From: Planctomycetia bacterium
GTDB taxonomy: Bacteria; Planctomycetota; Planctomycetia; Gemmatales; Gemmataceae
DNA length: 5,106 nucleotides
Reading direction: 5' to 3'
NCBI GenBank assembly: GCA_005773755.1
Contig: SXHE01000650.1
Coordinates: 1 to 5,106, forward strand
The notes below the pieces were generated by a model. That model worked only from the letters and a program-made list of their open reading frames with translations. It had not been told where the DNA came from and ran no database searches. This document shows positions 1 to 5,106 of the stretch, piece after piece (position 1 is the first letter of the stretch; each line of letters opens with the position of its first letter). Position numbers and translations under genes: made by a program.

Positions 1-1
1 G

Positions 2-715
2 GCAACGTTGTACAGGGGGTCGATATCCTTCCAGGCCCCGATGCTGTTCTCGATCGGCTTCGTCGTACTGTTCATCGTCGGCGGGCTGACCGGCATTTAC
101 CTCGCGACTCTGGGCACCGACATTCACTTGCACGACACCTACTTCGTCGTGGCCCACTTCCACTTCGTGATGGTGGGCGGGATGGTGATGGGATACTTCG
201 CGGGGCTGCACTTCTGGTGGCCCAAGATGACCGGGCGCATGTACTCCGACTTCTGGAGCCGGATGTCGGCGTGCATCATCATCTTCGGGTTCTTCATCAC
301 GTTCATCCCGCAGTTCGTGATCGGCTACCACGGGATGCCGCGCCGGTACCCGAACTACCCGCAGGAGTTCCAGTTCTTCAACGTGATGAGCACCGCTGGG
401 GCCAGCATCCTGGGCCTCGGCTACCTGATGCCGGCAGTGTACCTGACCCTGTCGCTGTTCTACGGCAAGCGGGCCACCGCGAACCCGTGGAGCGCCACCG
501 GCCTGGAATGGGTGAGCCAAAGCCCGCCCCCGATCTTCAACTTCGACGAGTCGAAGATGCCGGTCGTGGTGTGCGGCCCGTACGAGTACTCGATCGGCGT
601 GGACCAGATGGGCCGCAGCCTGCCCGACGCACCGAGCGGCGCGCCGGGCGAACTGGACGAGAGCGGCGCGACTAAGGGCCACGACACGAACGTTCCCGCG
701 AAACAGGAGAGCTAA
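2..715 (+). CDS. ctaD: Cytochrome c oxidase subunit I, C-terminal part (5' end outside window)
   Basis: This is the C-terminal 237 residues of the haem-copper oxidase catalytic subunit (CtaD/CoxA), which reduces oxygen to water and pumps protons. The frame is open to the window edge, so the TTG at 8 is an internal leucine codon and not a start. Visible signature: LHDTYFVVAHFHF, with the His codons at 155-157 and 161-163 corresponding to the haem a3 and haem a axial ligands; the preceding His-Asp pair is also a conserved family feature. The family motif GMPRRYPNYP follows, between the last two membrane helices, and then the hydrophobic segment that ends near LFYGKRA. The tail has the usual ANPW...LEW...SPPP phrasing, followed by about 70 hydrophilic residues. 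The copper ligands, the Tyr-His crosslink and the K channel lie upstream of the window. The stop is 2 bases before the next gene, so translation of the two is probably coupled. Identity is certain; the A1-type, haem A-using assignment is supported by ctaA and ctaB downstream. Confidence 0.97.
   Translation, partial: ATLYRGSISFQAPMLFSIGFVVLFIVGGLTGIYLATLGTDIHLHDTYFVVAHFHFVMVGGMVMGYFAGLHFWWPKMTGRMYSDFWSRMSACIIIFGFFITFIPQFVIGYHGMPRRYPNYPQEFQFFNVMSTAGASILGLGYLMPAVYLTLSLFYGKRATANPWSATGLEWVSQSPPPIFNFDESKMPVVVCGPYEYSIGVDQMGRSLPDAPSGAPGELDESGATKGHDTNVPAKQES
705..709 (+). promoter_or_regulatory. Ribosome binding site for ctaE
   Basis: AGGAG lies inside the last codons of ctaD, 8 bases before the GTG at 718. 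It is the best Shine-Dalgarno match in the window, and it supports GTG rather than any later ATG as the start of subunit III. Confidence 0.75.
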
Positions 716-717
716 CG

Positions 718-1494
718 GTGTCGGCCAAACACAACACACCGGCGCTTAAGCACCACTTCGAGGATCTGGGTCAACAGCACGCCTGCGAGCGGCTGGGGAT
801 CTGGATGTTCCTCGCCACGGAGATCCTGTTCTTCGGGGGCATCTTCGGTGCGTACACCGTGTACCGGCTGTGGTACCCGCACGAGTTCGAGGTCGCCAGT
901 TCGCACCTGAACCGGACCATCGCGACCATCAACACGATGTTCCTCATCACCAGCAGTCTGACCATGACGCTGGCGATCCGGGCCGCCAAACTCGGCAACC
1001 GCGGCGAGCTGATCCGCTGGCTGTTCGCCACCGCCGCGCTCGCCACCGCCTTCATGGTGATGAAGGGGTTCGAGTACGCCGAAGACTTCCACGAGCACTA
1101 CGTACCGGGGAAGCTGTTCAACGACGAACTGGCCGCGGCTCAGGCCGAAATCGTTGGCAAGACCGAGGCCGAGGCGAAGGCCCACCAGTTCAAGCCCGAG
1201 CGCCAGAAGTGGGCGAAGGAGCTGGCGGTTCAGACCCAGCACAAGGGCGTGGACTCCAACAAAGTCCAACTGTTCCTGTGCTTCTATTACATCATGACCG
1301 CCATCCACGGGATCCACATCATCGTGGGCATCGGGTGCATCCTGTGGCTGGTGTGGGAGGCGTGGCGCGGGGCGCTCCCGCCCGAGAGCTACTCCACCGT
1401 CGAGGCCGTCAGCTTGTACTGGCACTTGGTGGACGCGATCTGGCTGTTCCTCATGCCGCTACTGTACCTCGCCGGGGCCGGCTACAAGCACTAG
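718..1494 (+). CDS. ctaE: Cytochrome c oxidase subunit III
   Basis: This is oxidase subunit III (CtaE/CoxC), an integral membrane partner that stabilises subunit I and its proton uptake. It has 258 residues and a GTG start backed by AGGAG. Five hydrophobic segments are visible, at about 24-48, 69-88, 99-119, 184-213 and 229-252, so it is the short five-helix form lacking the first two helices of the mitochondrial type. Family marks are the conserved Glu in FLATEILFFGG (E35), KGFEY at the end of helix 3 (116-120), the His-rich TAIHGIHIIVG (194-204) and YWHLVDAIWLFL (234-245) with H236 and D239. The link between helices 3 and 4 is unusually long: about residues 131-182 are charged and rich in Ala, Glu and Lys, and are probably helical. 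By the usual topology this loop faces the outside, where cytochrome c docks. Only 2 bases separate the gene from ctaD. Confidence 0.95.
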   Translation: MSAKHNTPALKHHFEDLGQQHACERLGIWMFLATEILFFGGIFGAYTVYRLWYPHEFEVASSHLNRTIATINTMFLITSSLTMTLAIRAAKLGNRGELIRWLFATAALATAFMVMKGFEYAEDFHEHYVPGKLFNDELAAAQAEIVGKTEAEAKAHQFKPERQKWAKELAVQTQHKGVDSNKVQLFLCFYYIMTAIHGIHIIVGIGCILWLVWEAWRGALPPESYSTVEAVSLYWHLVDAIWLFLMPLLYLAGAGYKH

Positions 1495-1563
1495 CGCCCG
1501 CGGCGCGCCAGGGGTTGAAACCCCAGGCACCTCACGAGAACGAAACCCTTTTGGGCTTCCGAC
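1495..1563 (+). other. Spacer between ctaE and ctaF with a hairpin
   Basis: This 69-base gap is the largest within the cluster. It begins with a GC-rich stretch containing the 8-base palindrome GGCGCGCC (1502-1509), then the hairpin listed separately. The rest shows no strong Shine-Dalgarno before the ATG at 1564; GAGAACGAAA, about 15 bases upstream, is at best a weak purine patch. Confidence 0.6.
1508..1527. repeat. Compact inverted repeat (hairpin) between ctaE and ctaF
   Basis: GGGGT and ACCCC form a five-pair stem around the four-base loop TGAA (1511-1524). An A-A mismatch and a further CC/GG pair extend it on both sides. No T run follows, so a classical intrinsic terminator is unlikely. 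It could be an mRNA processing or stabilising hairpin, or one copy of a dispersed intergenic palindrome. The sequence shows the symmetry; the function is open. Confidence 0.6.
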
Positions 1564-1911
1564 ATGGCCGATCCGACTCCCACAACTGCCACGACGCCCG
1601 ACGCGGACCCGCACGGCATCCGCAAAGACCTCGACAAGCCCGCTCAGCTCGTCGTCGTTTTCCTCGCGGTGCTGGGGCTGGCGCTGGTGAACATCTTCGG
1701 CTCCCAGGCGATGGGGCCGGGCAAGTTCGCGCTGCCGTTCCAGCTCGCCATCGGTTCCATCCAGGCCACGCTGGTCGGCTACCACTTCATGCACCTCAAA
1801 CAGGGCGACAAGGTGGTGATCCTCACCGCACTGTCGTCGCTGTTCTGGATGGGCATCCTGTTCGTCCTGTTCCTCGGTGACTACATGACGCGGCACCTGC
1901 TGATCGGTTAA
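1564..1911 (+). CDS. ctaF: Cytochrome c oxidase subunit IV (small membrane subunit)
   Basis: This is a 115-residue small subunit of the bacterial cytochrome c oxidase (CtaF/CoxD, prokaryotic COX4 family), thought to support assembly or stability of the core. A Pro/Thr/Asp-rich N-terminus of about 25 residues is followed by three hydrophobic segments at about 28-47, 55-77 and 83-105. The hallmark is the second segment, QATLVGYHFMHLK (66-78), matching the family's ...FFMHL pattern before a short charged turn. Length and three-helix layout are typical. The start ATG is the first in frame and gives a normal N-terminus, although no clear Shine-Dalgarno is visible. Position directly after subunit III is the usual gene order. 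The sequence is short and weakly conserved, so the family call rests on this motif, the topology and the context. Confidence 0.9.
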   Translation: MADPTPTTATTPDADPHGIRKDLDKPAQLVVVFLAVLGLALVNIFGSQAMGPGKFALPFQLAIGSIQATLVGYHFMHLKQGDKVVILTALSSLFWMGILFVLFLGDYMTRHLLIG

Positions 1912-1919
1912 TCGCCCGC

Positions 1920-1924
1920 GGAAG
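1920..1924 (+). promoter_or_regulatory. Possible ribosome binding site for the dihaem cytochrome
   Basis: GGAAG lies 10 bases before the TTG at 1935, and a second GGAA (1926-1929) is 5 bases before it. Either could serve this start. The match is modest, so it supports the TTG start without proving it. Confidence 0.4.
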
Positions 1925-1934
1925 CGGAACCACA

Positions 1935-3110
1935 TTGGACGCACCTCTTTGCCAGCCCCCGCGCCCACCCGGCGCGGGCCGAACCCGACTGTTGGCGGTA
2001 CTGGCCGCTATGCCGACCCTCGGCGCGGCGCTACTGTTCGCCGGGTGCGGCGGGTGCGGGTCGAACCCGGAGCACCCGCCGAACCTCACCTTTCCCGCGC
2101 GCGCCGACCGGCTCGCGCTGAAACTGCCCGACAAGCCCGCGCCCGGCCCGAACACCGCGGGCAAGCGCGACGAAGAGATCGCGGCCCTCGACGCGCTCGG
2201 CGGTCTTACCGTCGCGCCGCCTGCGGTTGAGGGTCTCGATGCGTTCCTCAAAAGCGCCTTCGGCACGCCGGCCGCGCCCGAAGAACTGGCCCCGGCGCTC
2301 AAGCTCACTAAGGCGCACCTCGCCGAAGGCTCGAAGCTGTACAAGCGGCACTGCCTCGACTGCCACAACCTGACCGGCGACGGCCGCGGGCTGAAGTCCG
2401 GGCAGTTCATCGTGCCGTTCCCGCGCGACTACCGGCAGGGGGCGTTCAAGTTCGTCACCAGCGGCGAGGGACTGAAGCCGCGCCGGGCCGACCTGATCCG
2501 CACCCTGCACGACGGGCTGAAGGGCACCGCGATGCCCGCGTTCGCGCTCCTCCAAGAGGGCGAGCGCGACCTGCTCGCCGGCTACGTTGTGTACCTGTCC
2601 GTTCGCGGGCAGGTGGAGTTCGAGTCGATGCGGGCGCAGATCGAGGGCCGACCCAACGACCCGGCCGCGCGGAAGGCCGCAATCGTCGCGGAGTGGGAGA
2701 AGGCCGAGGCCGCGCCGCCGTTGCCCGCTGAACCGAACGACGGCGAACCGGGCACGCCGGCGTTCGAGGCCGCCGTGCGCCGCGGGCACGCGCTGTTCAC
2801 CGCGAAGGCCGACAACTCGTGCGTCAGTTGCCACGGCGACTACGGCCGCAAGCCGGTGTATCGGTACGACGTGTGGGGCACGGTCGCGAAGCCGGCGAAC
2901 TTCGTCGAGCCGCAGTTCCGCGGCGGCACGCGGCCGGAAGACGTGTTCGCCCGCATCCGGTTCGGCATCCCGGCCGTGGGGATGCCGGCGCACGGCCCGC
3001 CCAAGTATACCGACCGCGACGCCTGGGACCTGGTGCGGTTCGTGACCGCCGCGCCGTACCCCGCGAAGCTCCCGCCCGACGTGCGGGCCGCGGTGTACCC
3101 CAATCCGTAG
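1935..3110 (+). CDS. Dihaem c-type cytochrome, probable lipoprotein
   Basis: This 391-residue protein has two haem c attachment sites, CLDCH (140-144) and CVSCH (296-300), each in its own class I-like cytochrome c domain (about 126-225 and 283-380). The likely axial methionines are M200 in GTAMPAF and M350 in AVGMPAH. The first domain carries the common TGDGRG...PFPRDY...GAFKF phrasing. The N-terminus looks like a lipoprotein signal: arginines at 10, 16 and 18, a hydrophobic stretch (19-36), then LFAGC with C38 as the probable lipidated residue; Phe at the -3 position is less usual than Leu. The start is uncertain: TTG at 1935 keeps the basic n-region, while the internal ATG at 2010 would remove it. 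Likely role is electron transfer to the neighbouring oxidase on the outer membrane face. Haem attachment needs a cytochrome c maturation system, not seen here. It is not a fused subunit II: no cupredoxin-type CuA motif is present. Confidence 0.92.
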   Translation: MDAPLCQPPRPPGAGRTRLLAVLAAMPTLGAALLFAGCGGCGSNPEHPPNLTFPARADRLALKLPDKPAPGPNTAGKRDEEIAALDALGGLTVAPPAVEGLDAFLKSAFGTPAAPEELAPALKLTKAHLAEGSKLYKRHCLDCHNLTGDGRGLKSGQFIVPFPRDYRQGAFKFVTSGEGLKPRRADLIRTLHDGLKGTAMPAFALLQEGERDLLAGYVVYLSVRGQVEFESMRAQIEGRPNDPAARKAAIVAEWEKAEAAPPLPAEPNDGEPGTPAFEAAVRRGHALFTAKADNSCVSCHGDYGRKPVYRYDVWGTVAKPANFVEPQFRGGTRPEDVFARIRFGIPAVGMPAHGPPKYTDRDAWDLVRFVTAAPYPAKLPPDVRAAVYPNP

Positions 3111-3151
3111 GCTGAACGTACCCCTCGCCGCGCCGCTCGAGTTCCGCACCG

Positions 3152-4312
3152 ATGACCGACCCGCTCCCGCGCCCCGTTCCCCGCTGGCTCCACCTCTGGG
3201 CGATTCTGGCCGTCGTCGTGACACTCGTGCTGCTCGCCATCGGTCAGCTCGTGACCAGCTTTGGTGCGGGCATGGCGGATCGCGTGTGGCCGACGGAACC
3301 GTGGTACGTGTTCCGCACCGCGACCGCCGACGAGAAGGCCCGGTTCCGCGACGAGTTCGCGTTCTTCATCGAGCACTCGCACCGCATCGCCGGCTGGACC
3401 GTCGGCGGCATTGTCATCGTGCTGGCAATCGGTGTGCTCTGGACCGAGCCGCGGAAGGCGGCCCGCGGGGCCGCGCTCGCGGGGCTGTTCGTACTGGTCG
3501 TGAGCTACGGCGACTTCCACCGCGGGCTGATGGCGCAGAAGGACGTGAGCGCGAAGGCCGTGCAACTTCCCCAGAAGCCGATGGCGACCGCGCTCGCGGG
3601 CGCGGCCCTGATGGTCGCCGCGGCCGCGTTCGGATCGGCGGGGAAGGGCGTGCGCGTTCTGGGCGCGCTGGCGCTGATCGCGGTGATGGTGCAGGGCTTG
3701 CTCGGCGGCTTCCGCGTGAAGCTGAACGAGCTGGTGGGAACCGACCTCGCGGCGTTCCACGGGGTGTTCGCGCAGGTGGTGTTCGGCCTGCTGACGTGGC
3801 TCGCGGTCGCGACCGCGCGGCCGGCGGTGGCGGCTCCGAGCGCGGACGCGCGGCGGCTGCACCGGTGGGCCGTCGTGTTCGCGCACCTGATCTTCGTGCA
3901 GGTGATCTTCGGGGCGTGGGTGCGGCACTTCCCCGCGCCGCAGCCGCAGCGGTTGCACTTCCTCACCGCGTTCCTCGCGACCGCGATTGCGGTCTGGCTG
4001 CTGCGGGCCGTGTTCGCCGACGCCGCGGTTCGCGCGCGGGCCGGGCGGTTCGCGTGGGCGCTGGCCGTGCTGCTCGCGCTGCAACTGGCGCTCGGAGTGG
4101 AAGCGTGGCTGGCGAAGTTCGGGGCCGAACTGGTGAAGGTGACGCCGCAGAGCGGGGCGACCCGCACGCTGCACGCGCTGGTCGGCAGCGGGGTGTGGGC
4201 CGTGTCGCTCGCCCTGTCGCTTCGGTTGCGGCCGGTCGCTTCGCCCGTTCCTACAACAGAACCTGTTGTTTCGGCAGGCGCGCGCGAGCCGGCGCGCGCC
4301 GCCAACGCTTAG
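3152..4312 (+). CDS. ctaA: Haem A synthase (COX15/CtaA family)
   Basis: This membrane enzyme oxidises the C8 methyl of haem O to a formyl group, giving haem A for subunit I. Four conserved histidines stand at the expected places: H77 in EHSHR (74-78, with E74 matching the family's essential Glu), H203 in AAFHGVFAQ, H269 in QRLHFLTAF and H341 in RTLHALVGS. They form the two haem-binding His pairs of the duplicated four-helix halves. Hydrophobic segments lie at about 14-35, 79-97, 105-119, 146-160, 167-186, 199-222, 238-257, 268-289, 300-320 and 335-357, two more than the usual eight; the extra pair sits in an apparent insertion at about 105-165. The first outer loop reads GAGMADRVWP where many family members have a Cys before the Asp-Trp-Pro, and the whole protein has no cysteine. 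At 386 residues it is longer than the usual 300-350. The ATG follows the cytochrome stop by 41 bases without a clear Shine-Dalgarno. Identity is strong; activity is inferred. Confidence 0.93.
   Translation: MTDPLPRPVPRWLHLWAILAVVVTLVLLAIGQLVTSFGAGMADRVWPTEPWYVFRTATADEKARFRDEFAFFIEHSHRIAGWTVGGIVIVLAIGVLWTEPRKAARGAALAGLFVLVVSYGDFHRGLMAQKDVSAKAVQLPQKPMATALAGAALMVAAAAFGSAGKGVRVLGALALIAVMVQGLLGGFRVKLNELVGTDLAAFHGVFAQVVFGLLTWLAVATARPAVAAPSADARRLHRWAVVFAHLIFVQVIFGAWVRHFPAPQPQRLHFLTAFLATAIAVWLLRAVFADAAVRARAGRFAWALAVLLALQLALGVEAWLAKFGAELVKVTPQSGATRTLHALVGSGVWAVSLALSLRLRPVASPVPTTEPVVSAGAREPARAANA
4253..4269. repeat. Perfect 7-base inverted repeat near the end of ctaA
   Basis: ACAACAG (4253-4259) and CTGTTGT (4263-4269) are exact reverse complements around an AAC loop. 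It is notable because it is AT-rich against a GC-rich background and lies in the poorly conserved tail of ctaA. It may form an mRNA hairpin; no function can be assigned. Confidence 0.5.
4277..4300. repeat. GC-rich 9-pair hairpin at the end of ctaA
   Basis: GGCGCGCGC (4277-4285) pairs perfectly with 4292-4300 around a six-base loop. It ends 9 bases before the ctaA stop codon and 23 bases before the ctaB start. No T run follows, so it is not a standard terminator. It could affect read-through or message stability between ctaA and ctaB, or be a by-product of Ala/Arg-rich GC coding. Confidence 0.5.
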
Positions 4313-4314
4313 GG
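4311..4314 (+). promoter_or_regulatory. Possible ribosome binding site for ctaB
   Basis: AGGG overlaps the ctaA stop codon and lies 9 bases before the ATG at 4324. It is a short match, but spacing and position suit translational coupling of ctaA and ctaB. Confidence 0.4.
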
Positions 4315-4323
4315 CCGCGCTCC

Positions 4324-5106
4324 ATGATGAAGGCGACGCTGACCGCCGAGGCCGACGCACTGAACCCGCTCGCGGGTTCGTCCGGTGCCGCGCGCCCGCG
4401 GGTGCGGGCGCACGCCCCGTCGCGGCTCGCGGACTACCTGGAACTGACCAAGCCGCGGATCGCGGTGATGGCCCTGTTTACGGTCGCCGCCGGCTACCTG
4501 CTCGGTGCCGGGGCCGCGGCCGAAGTCCGCACCCTGTTCAGCACGCTGCTCGGCGCGGGACTGGTCGCCGCCGGCGGCAGCGCCCTGAACCAGCTCATGG
4601 AGCGCAAGATCGATGCCCGCATGAAGCGGACGATGAAGCGCCCGTTGCCCGCGGGCCGCGTCTCGCCGGAAGAGGCCGCGATCTTCGGGGCCGCGCTCGC
4701 CGGCGCGGGCCTCGCGTACCTCGCCGCCACCGTGCCCGCGCCGGCCACCGTCGCCGCCGCGCTCACGTTCGTCCTGTACGCCTTCGTCTACACGCCTATG
4801 AAGACCGTGAGCGTGTGGAACACGGTCGTCGGCGCGGTGCCCGGCGCGCTGCCCCCGGTGATCGGCTGGTACGCGGCCCGCGGCTGGGACGGCTGGGCCG
4901 GGTGGGAAGGGGCCGCGGTCGTGTTCGGCATCCTGTTCCTGTGGCAGATCCCGCACTTCCTCGCCATCGCCTGGATGTACCGCAACGACTACGCCGACGG
5001 CGGCTTGAAGATGCTCCCCGGCAGCGACCCGACCGGCAAACGGACCGCGTTCGTGATGGTCGTGACCGCCGCGGCTCTGGTGCCGCTCGGCTTCCTCGCC
5101 GCGCCC
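4324..5106 (+). CDS. ctaB: Haem O synthase (protohaem IX farnesyltransferase), 3' end outside window
   Basis: This UbiA-family membrane prenyltransferase adds a farnesyl group to haem B to make haem O, the substrate of CtaA next door. The visible 261 residues remain open to the window end; the family usually has about 300, so roughly the last helix or two are missing. After a hydrophilic N-terminus of about 33 residues comes LTKPRI (41-46). The first prenyl-diphosphate/Mg motif is N89-Q-L-M-E93 to D97, followed by RMKRTMKRPLPAGR (99-112); the usual first Asp is Glu here. YTPMKTVSVWNTVVGAVPGA (156-175) and PPVIGW (177-182) follow, then WQIPHFLAIAW (207-217) and the second acidic motif D222-Y-A-D225 before KMLP. 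The ATGs at 4324 and 4327 are both possible starts; 4324 is 11 bases after the ctaA stop. Gene order ctaA-ctaB fits a haem A supply unit attached to the oxidase genes. Confidence 0.95.
   Translation, partial: MMKATLTAEADALNPLAGSSGAARPRVRAHAPSRLADYLELTKPRIAVMALFTVAAGYLLGAGAAAEVRTLFSTLLGAGLVAAGGSALNQLMERKIDARMKRTMKRPLPAGRVSPEEAAIFGAALAGAGLAYLAATVPAPATVAAALTFVLYAFVYTPMKTVSVWNTVVGAVPGALPPVIGWYAARGWDGWAGWEGAAVVFGILFLWQIPHFLAIAWMYRNDYADGGLKMLPGSDPTGKRTAFVMVVTAAALVPLGFLAAP

Noticed and set aside
8..10. TTG as the start of the first gene
   Set aside because: The frame continues upstream to the window edge with residues fitting subunit I, and the protein lacks most of the family's helices, so this is an internal codon.
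1515..1543. A TTGAAA resembling a -35 promoter box in the ctaE-ctaF spacer
   Set aside because: It is part of the hairpin, and no -10-like sequence occurs at the right distance.
870..1880. A 336-codon open frame on the plus strand overlapping ctaE and ctaF
   Set aside because: It is an offset frame over two real genes, rich in Arg, His and Pro, with no membrane segment or motif.
2031..3224. A 397-codon open frame on the minus strand across the dihaem cytochrome
   Set aside because: Low-complexity Arg/Gly/Val-rich translation opposite a gene with two intact haem motifs; a shadow frame.
4277..4312. Rho-independent terminator after ctaA
   Set aside because: The stem is strong but lies inside the coding region and no T run follows; ctaB starts 11 bases after the stop.
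2840..4360. A 506-codon open frame on the minus strand across ctaA and the end of the cytochrome gene
   Set aside because: It is antisense to two clearly recognisable genes. Its translation is Arg/His/Gly/Pro-rich with no domain pattern, as expected from a GC-rich third-position shadow.
4309..4956. A 215-codon minus-strand frame opposite ctaB
   Set aside because: The plus strand encodes all hallmark motifs of haem O synthase here, and the opposite frame is compositionally biased and featureless.

Overview
The window is a stretch of a bacterial aerobic respiration operon. It holds six genes, all on the + strand and closely packed: the end of cytochrome c oxidase subunit I, subunit III, a small subunit IV, a two-haem c-type cytochrome lipoprotein, haem A synthase, and the first part of haem O synthase. 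Gaps between genes are 2 to 69 bases. No RNA gene, mobile element, CRISPR array or convincing promoter or terminator is visible. Both window edges cut through genes.

The DNA is very GC-rich and codon third positions are overwhelmingly G or C, which is why long shadow reading frames appear on both strands. The GC richness, the gene order, the scarcity of strong Shine-Dalgarno sites, the EHSHR form of the CtaA motif and the phrasing of the cytochrome c haem domains suggest a planctomycete, possibly of the Gemmata group. This is a judgement from memory of the families, not a search result.

Layout: 2-715 ctaD (3' part, both haem-ligand histidines of the HFH motif present); 718-1494 ctaE/coxC (GTG start with a good Shine-Dalgarno); 1495-1563 a spacer with a compact hairpin; 1564-1911 ctaF/coxD; 1935-3110 a dihaem cytochrome c with a lipoprotein-like N-terminus and a TTG start; 3152-4312 ctaA; 4324-5106 ctaB, cut by the window end.

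How they work together: CtaB turns haem B into haem O and CtaA turns haem O into haem A. Haem A fills the two haem sites of subunit I, which forms the proton-pumping oxidase core with subunits III and IV. The dihaem cytochrome c is probably tethered on the outer face of the membrane and is a good candidate to deliver electrons to the oxidase. Subunit II and the rest of subunit I must lie upstream.

This is mostly a recognisable respiratory locus and I found no undescribed system. The points most worth a second look are an apparent insertion of about 60 residues with two extra hydrophobic segments in CtaA, a long charged outer loop in subunit III, the placement of the dihaem lipoprotein cytochrome, and the compact hairpins at 1508-1527 and 4253-4300.
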